Source of the DNA: Agrobacterium leguminum
Lineage (GTDB): Bacteria; Pseudomonadota; Alphaproteobacteria; Rhizobiales; Rhizobiaceae
NCBI RefSeq assembly: GCF_015704895.1
Contig: NZ_JADQWB010000015.1
Span: 60,440-124,439, forward strand
Length of the DNA stretch: 64,000 nt
Direction of reading: 5' to 3'
Under the pieces are notes generated by a model. The model saw nothing but the letters and a program-made list of their open reading frames with translations, ran no database searches and was not told where the DNA came from. Below are positions 26,830 through 35,388 of the stretch, piece after piece. Position numbers and translations under genes: made by a program. How positions within the stretch are numbered: the first letter of the stretch is position 1; every line of letters begins with the position of its first letter.

Positions 26830-28329
26830 ATGATGGAAGATCGCAAAACCGACGCATTGTCTGTGAATGCAGGCGGCTTGCCGGCGCTGGAGGCGAGGCT
26901 TGCGCAGGAACTCGCCCTGCTTGAGCGACCGGCAAAGCCGTGGGTGCCGCGCACCTCTCGCAACGGTTCCGAGGTGCTGGATGTCGCCGTCATCGGCGCC
27001 GGGCTCTGCGGGTTGACCGCGCTTGCCGCTCTTTCATTTGCCGGGATCGACAATATCCGCGCTTTCGACAGGGCGCCCAGCGGGCGGGAAGGCCCGTGGG
27101 TGACCAGTGCGCGCATGGAGACATTGCGCACCCGCAAGGAGCTGGCCGGGCCGGCGCTCGGCGTACCCTCCCTGACATTCCACGCATGGTTCGAGGCGCA
27201 GTTCGGCGCGCGCGCCTATGAGGAGATGGTGCTCATACCGCGTGAAGCCTGGATGGCTTATATGGTCTGGTACCGCAATGTGCTGGCGCTGCCGGTGAGC
27301 AACGAAACCGAACTTGCCGGTCTCGTTCTGCGCGAGGATGGCCTGCTCGCTCTCGATTTTCTGGGGCCGGAAGGTCCAGCAAAAGTTCTGGCGCGCCGGG
27401 TGATCCTGGCGACGGGGCTCGATGGCCTCGGTGCGCCGCGGCTGCCGGATGTGGCGAAAACGGTTCCCGCCCGCTTCGTGCGCCATAGCGGCGATATATT
27501 CGACGTGGGCGTTTGGCGCGGCAAACGTGTCGCGGTGGTCGGCGCCGGTGCTTCGGCGATGGACAATGCAGCCGCAGCACTGGAGGCGGGGGCGGCCCGC
27601 GTCGATCTTTTCATTCGCAGGACCGATATCCCCCGGGTTGAAAAATTCGGCGGTATCGCCAGCCTCGGCATGACCCACGGTTATATCGGTCTGCCCGATG
27701 CCGACCGCTGGGCCTTTATGGTCGAGGCGGAGCGCACACAGATTCCGCCGCCGCGCCACAGCGTCCTCCGGGTCTCGCGCCATGACAATGCGTTCTTCCA
27801 TCTGGGCAGTCCCGTTCTCAGCCTGACGGACGTGGGCGATGCGGTGGAAATCGAGACCCCGAAGGGGCGCTATTCGGCCGATCTCATCATTTTCGCCACC
27901 GGCTTCGATGTCGATTTCGCCCGGCGGCCGGAATTTACCGCCTTGAGCGGCCGCGTCCTGCTCTGGCGTGACGCCTATCAGCCGCCGGCCGATGAGGAGA
28001 ATGACGCGCTGGCGTCCTATCCTTATCTCGGGCCGGCTTTCGAGTTTCTGCCGAAACCGGGTCTGCCGGCCGCCGAGGCGGAGGCGATTTCCCGTATCCA
28101 TTGCTTCGCTTATCCGGCTGTTCCCTCCCACGGGAAAATCACCAGCGGCATTCCGGCCGTCAGCCCGGGCGCTGAGCGTCTGGCGCAGGGCATCGCCAGG
28201 TCTTTCTTCGTCGAAGACCGCGCCCGTCATTTCGAGACTTTCATGAACCACGACGCCGCTGAAATCACCGGCGAGGAATGGCGCGATGCGGACGCGCAGG
28301 ACAGGATCAAGGAGCATGCCAATGGCTGA
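26830..28329 (+). CDS. Flavin-containing monooxygenase-like NAD(P)/FAD oxidoreductase
   Basis: A 499-residue two-dinucleotide-binding protein. The FAD motif VAVIGAGLCGLTAL lies near residue 52 and the NADP motif VAVVGAGASAMDNAAAAL in the middle, followed by a basic FIRR typical of NADPH binding. IIFATGFD near the C-terminal half is the usual ATG motif of FMO-type enzymes. N- or S-oxygenation, or Baeyer-Villiger oxidation, of a small molecule is likely. It starts an operon and overlaps the isomerase gene by eight bases. Substrate unknown. Confidence 0.87.
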   Translation: MMEDRKTDALSVNAGGLPALEARLAQELALLERPAKPWVPRTSRNGSEVLDVAVIGAGLCGLTALAALSFAGIDNIRAFDRAPSGREGPWVTSARMETLRTRKELAGPALGVPSLTFHAWFEAQFGARAYEEMVLIPREAWMAYMVWYRNVLALPVSNETELAGLVLREDGLLALDFLGPEGPAKVLARRVILATGLDGLGAPRLPDVAKTVPARFVRHSGDIFDVGVWRGKRVAVVGAGASAMDNAAAALEAGAARVDLFIRRTDIPRVEKFGGIASLGMTHGYIGLPDADRWAFMVEAERTQIPPPRHSVLRVSRHDNAFFHLGSPVLSLTDVGDAVEIETPKGRYSADLIIFATGFDVDFARRPEFTALSGRVLLWRDAYQPPADEENDALASYPYLGPAFEFLPKPGLPAAEAEAISRIHCFAYPAVPSHGKITSGIPAVSPGAERLAQGIARSFFVEDRARHFETFMNHDAAEITGEEWRDADAQDRIKEHANG

Positions 28330-28966
28330 AGCCGCGCTGAAACTGGAGATATTTTACGGCATTTCTTCGCCATGGGCCTATTTCGGTGCGCCACGAGCCG
28401 TGGAAGTCGCCCGCACACATGGCGCCGCAATCGTGCTGCGCCCCATCCGCATCATCGAGGCCAATGGCGGCATTCCGCTGCGTAGCCGTCCGGATGCCCG
28501 GCAGAGCTATCATGCTGTGGAGCTGGACCGGTGGCGGCGTTATCTCGACATGCCGCTCAACCTGACGCCGAAATTTTACCCCTGCGCCACCATCGAACGG
28601 GCCGCACAGCTCGTCATCGCCGCGCAGAAGGCCGGGCTCGATGCGATCAGCCTGTCCTTCGCCATCCAGCGCGCCCTGTGGAGCGAAGAGCGCGACATTG
28701 CCGATCTCGACACACTGCGCACCATCGCGCAGGCTGTCCTCGGCTCGGAAGGTGCAGCCCTCGTGCGCGATCCGCAGCCGGAAGACATCGTGGCGGAATG
28801 GCAGGGAAATCTGGCAGAGGCCGAACGTCTCGGGATTTTCGGAACGCCGACCTATGTGGTGAACGGCGAACTCTTCTGGGGGCAGGACCGTCTGGAATTC
28901 GTCAGCCGCGCCCTTGGGGCGCTCAAGCAGCAGCTTTCGCAATCCGCAGTGAGGACATCCGCATGA
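28322..28966 (+). CDS. DsbA-fold 2-hydroxychromene-2-carboxylate isomerase-like protein
   Basis: A 214-residue thioredoxin-fold protein of the HCCA isomerase/kappa-GST group. The N-terminal FYGISSPWAYFG carries the serine that replaces the DsbA cysteine pair and activates glutathione in this family. The C-terminal half has the cis-proline loop FGTPTYVVNGELFWGQDRL. Relatives isomerise aromatic ring-cleavage intermediates or conjugate glutathione. It overlaps both neighbours (8 and 4 bases), so it acts in the same pathway as the flavin monooxygenase and the dipeptidase-like protein. Confidence 0.88.
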   Translation: MAEAALKLEIFYGISSPWAYFGAPRAVEVARTHGAAIVLRPIRIIEANGGIPLRSRPDARQSYHAVELDRWRRYLDMPLNLTPKFYPCATIERAAQLVIAAQKAGLDAISLSFAIQRALWSEERDIADLDTLRTIAQAVLGSEGAALVRDPQPEDIVAEWQGNLAEAERLGIFGTPTYVVNGELFWGQDRLEFVSRALGALKQQLSQSAVRTSA

Positions 28967-29964
28967 CCGATGCCGCAAAACTCCATAATGACGCCATCGT
29001 CATCGACGGTCTGCAAACCTGCCAGTGGAGCAGGTCGATATTCGAAGACATGCGCGCCGGCGGCCTCACCGCCGTCAATGTCTCCAGTGTGATCTGGGAA
29101 AATTTCCGCGAAGGCATCGGTTATGTCAGCGAATGGAAGCGTTTCCTGCGGGAAAACGACGACCTTATCCGCCCGGTGCGCACGGTCGCCGATATTCATG
29201 CGGCCAAGGCCGAGAACAGGACCGGCATCATCATCGGCTGGCAGAACACCTCGCCGCTCGAGGACAAGCTCGATTACGTCGAAATCTTCAAGGATCTCGG
29301 CGTCGGCATCATGCAGCTGACCTACAATACCCAGAACTATTCCGGCGCCGGATATCTGGAGGAAAACGACAGCGGCCTGACCGGCTTCGGCCGCGAGGTG
29401 CTGGCGGAAATGAACCGCGTCGGCGTGCTCTGCGACCTGAGCCATGTCGGCGACAGAACGACGGCGGATGTCATCGCCCGCTCGAAAGCGCCGGTCTGCA
29501 TCTCGCACGTGCTGCCGCGGGCGCTGCGCGATGTGAAGCGCAACAAGCCGGATGAACTCTTCAAGGCCTGCGCGGAGAAGGGTGGCATCATCGGCATCAG
29601 CCTTTTTGCGCCGGGACTTGCTGCCGGAAACGACGCCACGGTGGAGGATTATCTCGACGCCATGGCCTATGTCATCGATCTCGTCGGCGAAGACCATGTC
29701 GGCATCGGCACGGATTTTTCGCAGGAGCGGCCGCGTCCCGGCCCTTGGCAGCTCTGGGCGAACCGCGACAAGGGCACGGCCCGCACGCTGACGGAATTCG
29801 CGACGGTCAAGATTTCCAAGCCGAAGGGCATCGAGCGCATCGGCGAGGTGCCCAACATCACCGCCCGCATGCTGGCGCGCGGCTGGAGCGAAACGCTCGT
29901 TCTCAAACTTCTCGGCCAGAATTGGCTGCGTGTGCTGGATGCCGCCTGGCGGCCCGCAAACTGA
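28963..29964 (+). CDS. M19 family membrane dipeptidase-like protein lacking the usual first metal motif
   Basis: A 333-residue TIM-barrel amidohydrolase of the renal dipeptidase (M19) family. Conserved parts are TGIIIGWQNTSPLED (in place of the bridging-Glu strand), MQLTYNTQN, VGVLCDLSHVGDRT, VCISHVLPRAL and VGIGTDFSQ. The N-terminal HxD zinc motif of typical members (DGHxD) is replaced by VIDGLQTCQ, as in a subfamily I recall from glycine-betaine/carnitine catabolic clusters (unverified). Activity may be on a non-dipeptide substrate. It starts by ATGA overlap with the isomerase gene and precedes a polyamine-type importer. Confidence 0.87.
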   Translation: MTDAAKLHNDAIVIDGLQTCQWSRSIFEDMRAGGLTAVNVSSVIWENFREGIGYVSEWKRFLRENDDLIRPVRTVADIHAAKAENRTGIIIGWQNTSPLEDKLDYVEIFKDLGVGIMQLTYNTQNYSGAGYLEENDSGLTGFGREVLAEMNRVGVLCDLSHVGDRTTADVIARSKAPVCISHVLPRALRDVKRNKPDELFKACAEKGGIIGISLFAPGLAAGNDATVEDYLDAMAYVIDLVGEDHVGIGTDFSQERPRPGPWQLWANRDKGTARTLTEFATVKISKPKGIERIGEVPNITARMLARGWSETLVLKLLGQNWLRVLDAAWRPAN

Positions 29965-29994
29965 CAATATCGAAAACAAACGGAGGCAACTGAA

Positions 29995-31068
29995 ATGAAA
30001 AATGCTCATCAGCGCCGCAAGGCCGCTCTCGTCGTCGGCATCGTTGCCGCCGGAATCGCATCGCTCTCGGGCACCGTCTTCGCACAGGATGCGACGAAGG
30101 GCACCGTCAACATCGTCGGCTTCTCCGGCGTTTTTGCGGATAACTACCAGAAATTCATCATCGACGCCTTCAAGGCCAAACATCCCGGCATCGAGGTGAA
30201 TTATCAGCAGAGCAAAAATTCGGCCGAAACGCTGGCGCTGCTCACCCTTCAGCGCGCCGAGCCGAAGGTCGATGTCGCCCTGATCGACGTTTCGGTGGCG
30301 ATCAAGGCGAACAAGGAAGAGCTGTTCACCAGGCTCGATGCCGCAAAGGTGCCGAACCTTGCCGAACAGCCGGAATGGGCGCGCATCGATGGCGACCGCG
30401 CCGTCGCCTTCTCGCAGGACAATCTCGCCATCCTCTACAATACCGACGCGGTGAAGGAGCCGCCGACAAGCTGGGCCGATCTCGCCGATCCGAAATACAA
30501 GGGAAAGATCGCCGCCAAGCTTTCCGATACGCGCGGCGTCATTCTCCTGCCGATCCTCACCAAGCTGAAGGGCGGCGACTACAAGACCTCCATCGATCCG
30601 GCCATCGATTTCCTGAAGGAGGTCGCGCCGAGCGTCTCGACCTTCGAACCTGCGCCGGATTGTTATGCGGTGGTGCAGAGCGGCGAAGTCGATCTCTCCA
30701 TCTGCTGGAATGGCCGCGCGCAATATCTGCACGACACGCAGGGCGGCAAGATCGGGATCGCCCTGCCTAAGGAAGGCTCCATCGGCCAGACGAACACCAT
30801 CGGTCTGGTCGAAGGCTCCGCCAATAGGCAAGCCGCCGAACTCTTCGTCAATTATGCGCTGAGCGCCGAGGCGCAGGCGACCTTCGCCGAAAAGAGCTTC
30901 TACGGTCCGGTCAACAGCAAGGTTGCGCTGAGCGAACCCGTCGCCGCCCGCATCTATGGCAGCAAGGAGGCCCAGGCCGCGCAGTCTTCTCTCGACTGGA
31001 ACTTCGTGGCGGACAAATATTCGGCGTGGATACAGCGGATCAACCGCGAGGTCATCGCGGCGAATTGA
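29995..31068 (+). CDS. ABC transporter substrate-binding protein, spermidine/putrescine-like
   Basis: A 357-residue periplasmic protein of the PotD/family 1 type. A Sec signal peptide ends at TVFAQ, near residue 31, after a basic N-terminus (HQRRKAA). The mature part begins VNIVGFSGVFADNYQKFII, and DLADPKYKGKIA is typical of the polyamine/iron group. GGAGGC precedes the ATG. It is followed by a PotA-type ATPase and two PotB/PotC-type permeases. The ligand is unknown; given the enzymes on both sides it may be an amide, ester or amine imported for catabolism. Confidence 0.92.
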   Translation: MKNAHQRRKAALVVGIVAAGIASLSGTVFAQDATKGTVNIVGFSGVFADNYQKFIIDAFKAKHPGIEVNYQQSKNSAETLALLTLQRAEPKVDVALIDVSVAIKANKEELFTRLDAAKVPNLAEQPEWARIDGDRAVAFSQDNLAILYNTDAVKEPPTSWADLADPKYKGKIAAKLSDTRGVILLPILTKLKGGDYKTSIDPAIDFLKEVAPSVSTFEPAPDCYAVVQSGEVDLSICWNGRAQYLHDTQGGKIGIALPKEGSIGQTNTIGLVEGSANRQAAELFVNYALSAEAQATFAEKSFYGPVNSKVALSEPVAARIYGSKEAQAAQSSLDWNFVADKYSAWIQRINREVIAAN

Positions 31069-31088
31069 GACAGGAAGCAGAGGACGCC

Positions 31089-32144
31089 ATGGCCGATCAT
31101 CATGTCGAGATCGACAATCTCGTGAAGACCTATCCGGGCGCCCTCAAGCCCTCCGTGGATCACGTCAGCCTTTCCCTGCCGCGCGGGGAAATGCTGGCGC
31201 TGCTGGGGCCTTCCGGCTGCGGCAAGACGACGATCCTGCGCATGATCGCCGGCCTCATTCCGGTAACCTCGGGCGAAATCCGGCTGGACGGTCGCGATAT
31301 TTCCGCAACCCCGGTCCACCGGCGCAATATGGGCATGGTCTTTCAGGCCTATGCCCTGTTTCCGCATATGAATGTTTCCGAAAACATCGCCTTCGGGCTG
31401 GAAATGCGCGGCATCGCAAAATCCGAGCGCAAGGAGCGGGTGGCGAAGGCGCTCGATCTGGTCAAGCTTTCCGGCTTCGGCGAAAGGCGCGTCTCCCAGC
31501 TTTCCGGCGGCCAGCAGCAGCGGGCGGCGATTGCCCGCTCTCTCGTCATCGAACCCGCTCTGCTGCTGTTCGATGAGCCGCTTTCCAATCTCGATGCCAA
31601 GCTGCGCGACGAGATGCGCGATGAAATCCGCGATATCCAGAACCGCACCGGCGTCACCAGTATTTTCGTCACCCACGATCAGGATGAGGCCCTGTCCATG
31701 GCCGACCGGCTCGCGGTCATGTCCGAAGGCCGGCTGGAGCAGATCGGCACGCCGCGGGAGATTTTCGACCGGCCGAAAACCGATTTCGTCGCTTCCTTCA
31801 TCGGCGCCGGCTCGTTCCTTACGGGCACCGTGGTTGCGCCGGGGCGGGCTGAGATTCCCGGTCTCGGTTTCCTGCATTTCTCGGGCGCTGTCCCGGTCGG
31901 CCAGAAAGCGCGGTTTCTGGTCCGTCCGCATCGCTTTCTGCTTGGCGATGGCGTCAATGCTTTCTCCGGCATTGTCGAGCACGTCACCTATCGCGGGCAG
32001 ATGTTGACGCTCGGCGTGCGCGCCGGCGATCATCGCCTGCAGGCCGATCTGCCCACCCATGCCGCCGCTCTGCCGGCAAAGGGCGAGCGCGTGACGCTGT
32101 CGGTTGCGCCGGAGGATGTGACGCTGATCGGGGAGGCGGCCTGA
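31089..32144 (+). CDS. ABC transporter ATP-binding protein, PotA-like
   Basis: A 351-residue ATPase. Walker A is [10 protein letters not shown]-loop VFQAYALFPHM, signature [14 protein letters not shown], Walker B LLLFDEP and H-loop VTHDQDEA. Beyond residue 240 lies the TOBE-type regulatory region (GAGSFLTG, VRPHRFLLGDG). The ATG at 31089 is 20 bases after the binding-protein stop; an in-frame start inside that gene is rejected. Its stop overlaps the next start as TGATG. Confidence 0.93.
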   Translation: MADHHVEIDNLVKTYPGALKPSVDHVSLSLPRGEMLALLGPSGCGKTTILRMIAGLIPVTSGEIRLDGRDISATPVHRRNMGMVFQAYALFPHMNVSENIAFGLEMRGIAKSERKERVAKALDLVKLSGFGERRVSQLSGGQQQRAAIARSLVIEPALLLFDEPLSNLDAKLRDEMRDEIRDIQNRTGVTSIFVTHDQDEALSMADRLAVMSEGRLEQIGTPREIFDRPKTDFVASFIGAGSFLTGTVVAPGRAEIPGLGFLHFSGAVPVGQKARFLVRPHRFLLGDGVNAFSGIVEHVTYRGQMLTLGVRAGDHRLQADLPTHAAALPAKGERVTLSVAPEDVTLIGEAA

Positions 32145-33019
32145 TGGCGGCGGCAAGCCATACTTCCGGTGGCGGCACGTCGCATCGCGGCGTTTTGCTT
32201 CTCCTGCTTCTGCCGGGCCTCGTCGCACTGCTGACGACGTTTCTCCTACCGCTCATCTGGCTGGTGCGCGCCTCCTTCGCCTCCTCGTCCATGGCCGCCC
32301 TTCGCGGCGGCGACTGGACGCTCGAATCCTACAGAACCGTGCTGTTCGACCCGTTTTACTGGAAGATCGCCTGGAACACGCTTTATCTCGGCGTGAACGT
32401 CGCCATTTTCGCGGTCGTTCTTTCCTATCCCATCGCGCTTTTTCTGGCCCGCACCCAAAGCCGCTGGCGCGGCGTGCTGACAGCGCTTGCCGTCGCGCCG
32501 CTTCTCACCTCCTCGGTGGTGCGTACCTATGGCTGGATGGTCATTCTGGGGGATCGGGGCGTCATCAACACCGCGCTGCAATCCTCCGGGCTGACGGATG
32601 GTGTCATACGGCTCACCAATAATTATTTCGGCGCGACCGTCGCGCTGATCGAAATCCTGATGCCCTATGCGATCCTGGCGATGCTGAGCGGTTTCGGCCG
32701 GCTGAACACGCAGCTGGAGGAAGCCGCCTCCATGCTCGGCGCGAACCGCCTGCGCGTGTTCACCCGCATCGTGCTGCCGCTTTCGCTGCCCGGCGTTCTC
32801 ACCGCGGCACTTCTCGTTTTCGTGCTGGCGATTTCCTCCTTCGTCACGCCGCGCCTGATGGGCGGCGGCCGCGTCTTCGTCATCGGCACGGAGGTTTATA
32901 ACGAAGCGACGGTGACGCTGAACTGGCCGCTGGCGGCTGCACTTTCGGTGCTGCTGCTCGTGCTGTTCGGCAGCGTGATCGTAATTTATCAGCGCGCCAT
33001 GCGCGCGCTTGAGACGTGA
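32144..33019 (+). CDS. ABC transporter permease, PotB-like
   Basis: A 291-residue membrane subunit with six membrane segments; the first (LLLLLPGLVALLTTFLLPLIW) lies at about residues 15-36. The EAA loop is LEEAASMLGANRLRVF. It couples to the ATPase gene by TGATG and is followed nine bases on by the second permease. It forms the channel with that subunit. Confidence 0.92.
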   Translation: MAAASHTSGGGTSHRGVLLLLLLPGLVALLTTFLLPLIWLVRASFASSSMAALRGGDWTLESYRTVLFDPFYWKIAWNTLYLGVNVAIFAVVLSYPIALFLARTQSRWRGVLTALAVAPLLTSSVVRTYGWMVILGDRGVINTALQSSGLTDGVIRLTNNYFGATVALIEILMPYAILAMLSGFGRLNTQLEEAASMLGANRLRVFTRIVLPLSLPGVLTAALLVFVLAISSFVTPRLMGGGRVFVIGTEVYNEATVTLNWPLAAALSVLLLVLFGSVIVIYQRAMRALET

Positions 33020-33027
33020 GGCCGGCC

Positions 33028-33816
33028 ATGGACGCAAAATTCGGACGTCTTGCCCACGCGCTTCTGCTGACACTGCTTTACCTGTTTCTTCTGGCGCCGA
33101 TCATCGTCGTCCTGATTATTTCCTTCGATACGCGGCAATATCTGGCTTTTCCGCCGGAAAGCCTGTCCTTCGGCTCCTATGCCAAGGTTTTCGCCAATGC
33201 CAAATTCATCGGCGCCTTCTGGCGCAGCCTCGGTATCGGTCTTCTTGTCGGTTTCGTCTCGATCTTCGCGGGGCTGCTTCTGTCGCTGGCGCTCTCACGG
33301 CACGAATTTCGCGGCAAAGGGGCGATCAATTTCCTCATCCTCGCACCCTTCCTCGTGCCGCATATCGTGCTCGCCGTCGGCGTGATGCTGGTGCTCGGGC
33401 CGCTTGGCCTGCTGGATAGCTATACCGGCATTTTCCTCGCGCATCTTGGCATCACCACGCCCTATACGGTGCGCACCATCACCATGAGCCTGATGGCGGT
33501 GGATCGGCGTGTCGAGGAGGCGGCGCGCGTTCATGGCGCATCGCCCGCCATGGTGCTGTGGCGCATCACCCTGCCGCTGGTCCGACCCGGCCTCATCGCC
33601 GGTGCGGTCATCGCCTTCCTGATTTCTTTCGATGAGGCGACGATCTCGCTCTTCATCGTCTCGGTCAAATCCTCGACGCTACCGACGGAAATCTATCATT
33701 ATCTGGAATATTCCACCGATCCGCAGATTGCTGCTCTCTCCGTTATCCTCATCCTGATTTCGGTCATCGTCGTGGTGGCGGTGGAGCGGTTGATCGGGCT
33801 GCGCAAGGTGCTGTGA
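33028..33816 (+). CDS. ABC transporter permease, PotC-like
   Basis: A 262-residue membrane subunit: first membrane segment LLLTLLYLFLLAPIIVVLIISF, the SFDTRQYLAFPPE segment usual for PotC-type proteins, and the EAA loop VEEAARVHGASPAMVL. The ATG at 33028 has GAGG six bases upstream; a GTG at 33016 overlapping the preceding stop is an alternative, four residues longer. The esterase gene begins two bases after its stop. Confidence 0.91.
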   Translation: MDAKFGRLAHALLLTLLYLFLLAPIIVVLIISFDTRQYLAFPPESLSFGSYAKVFANAKFIGAFWRSLGIGLLVGFVSIFAGLLLSLALSRHEFRGKGAINFLILAPFLVPHIVLAVGVMLVLGPLGLLDSYTGIFLAHLGITTPYTVRTITMSLMAVDRRVEEAARVHGASPAMVLWRITLPLVRPGLIAGAVIAFLISFDEATISLFIVSVKSSTLPTEIYHYLEYSTDPQIAALSVILILISVIVVVAVERLIGLRKVL

Positions 33817-33817
33817 C

Positions 33818-35326
33818 ATGACGATGGTGAAAGTGGCAGCCGGTACATTGCAGGGCAGTCTGGAAAACGGAATTCACGCCTTTCTCGGTGTGCCCTATGC
33901 CGCGCCCGTCACGCCCGAACGCCGCTTTGAAGCGCCCCAGCCCGTGTCGCCATGGCAGGGCGCGCGGGACGCCACCCGGTTCGGCCCCGTCTGCCCGCAA
34001 ATTCCCACTTACGGCCCGGTGGGCACTGCCGCGACCTCGAAACTGGCCTTCGGCGAGGACTTCCTCACCGTCAATATTCGCACGCCCGATCCGGCGGGCA
34101 GGGCGCCCGTGCTGTTCTGGATCCATGGCGGCGGTTACGCGGTCGGTTCCGCCAATGAACCGGTGCTGCAGAGCGGCGCCTTCGCGGCAAGCGGCATCGT
34201 TGAGGTCACGGTCAATTATCGCCTTGGCGCGCTCGGTTTCCTCCATCTTGAAGGCAGGCCCGACAATCGCGGTCTGCTCGATCTTGTCGCCGCACTCAAA
34301 TGGGTGCGTGACAATATTGCCGCCTTCGGTGGCGACCCGGACCGGGTGACGCTGGCCGGGCGCTCGGCGGGCGGCTTTGCCGTTGCGGCGCTGATGGCCA
34401 TGCCGGGCGCGCAGGGGCTTTTCCACCGGGCCATGCCGCAGAGCGGCGCAAGCACGGGCATCGCCTCGATGGAGGATGCCGCCAAACTGACGCGCCGGTT
34501 TCTGGAGGCTGCAAATGCCGATGAGGCTTCGCTTGCAGCCCTGCCCATTCACCGGCTGCTCGAAATTCAGCGCGATCTCTGCAACCAGTCCTATGAGCAG
34601 CATGATTTCGTCCGCGACGGCGCAGCCTCGATGCTCGGCGTGCCCTTCGTCCCGGTTGTCGATGGGGTAAGCCTGCCGGAACATCCGGAAACTGCCGCAC
34701 GCGAAGCCCGCATCGCCGCCGTGCCGATGATGATCGGCTGCACGACGGGAGAATATGTGACCCATGCGACGGCGCAGCCGAAAATGGATTTCGCGCTTTG
34801 TGCGGAATTGCTGCATGAGCGGGTTTTGCCGCGTGGCCTCACCGGCTCCCTTATTGTCGAGCGTTATCGAAGGGCTCTGCCAGGCCACAGCCCACGCGGC
34901 ATCTGGCGCGCGGTTGCCGGCGATCTCGTCTTCCAGCTTCCGGCGATCCGTTTCGCCGGGCTGCATGCCCGTTTCAATCCGGTCTATAAATATCTCTACG
35001 GCCCGCTGGAGGCCGATGAGCTGGGCGCGCCGCACGGGGCGGAGGTCGGCTCGGTCTGGTATCGCGATGGTTCGAATGGCCGCGAACTGCCCGAGCGCCA
35101 GCGGGTGGCGGATGCGGGCTTCGCAGGAGCGATCCACGATCTGTGGGCCTCTTTCATAAAGGACGAACGGCCCCGTGCCCCGAATGGTGAGTGGCCGCTA
35201 TATCGTGCCGAAAAACCAATGGTTCTGCGGGCGGGCCCGGCCGGGTTTGGCGTTACTCCCGATCCTTTCGACGGGCGCGAGGCGCTCTGGCTGCCGGCTG
35301 GCCATGAGGATCGCGGGCCGGTATAG
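33818..35326 (+). CDS. Carboxylesterase, type B family
   Basis: A 502-residue alpha/beta hydrolase of the carboxylesterase B/para-nitrobenzyl esterase family. The oxyanion motif HGGGY starts at residue 103 and the nucleophile elbow is GRSAGG with Ser183. The usual GESAG glutamate is replaced by Arg, an oddity. The acidic residue is probably Glu in CTTGEYV and the histidine lies in GAPHGAEVGSVW, the usual GxxH-E pattern. No signal peptide is visible, so it is cytoplasmic. Being translated directly after the importer genes, it likely hydrolyses an ester or amide entering through that system. Confidence 0.9.
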   Translation: MTMVKVAAGTLQGSLENGIHAFLGVPYAAPVTPERRFEAPQPVSPWQGARDATRFGPVCPQIPTYGPVGTAATSKLAFGEDFLTVNIRTPDPAGRAPVLFWIHGGGYAVGSANEPVLQSGAFAASGIVEVTVNYRLGALGFLHLEGRPDNRGLLDLVAALKWVRDNIAAFGGDPDRVTLAGRSAGGFAVAALMAMPGAQGLFHRAMPQSGASTGIASMEDAAKLTRRFLEAANADEASLAALPIHRLLEIQRDLCNQSYEQHDFVRDGAASMLGVPFVPVVDGVSLPEHPETAAREARIAAVPMMIGCTTGEYVTHATAQPKMDFALCAELLHERVLPRGLTGSLIVERYRRALPGHSPRGIWRAVAGDLVFQLPAIRFAGLHARFNPVYKYLYGPLEADELGAPHGAEVGSVWYRDGSNGRELPERQRVADAGFAGAIHDLWASFIKDERPRAPNGEWPLYRAEKPMVLRAGPAGFGVTPDPFDGREALWLPAGHEDRGPV

Positions 35327-35388
35327 CGCTTGGTGACGATGAGGCAGAAACACAGGTCTTGAATACAGGTCTTGGGGCGGAGTGGAAA

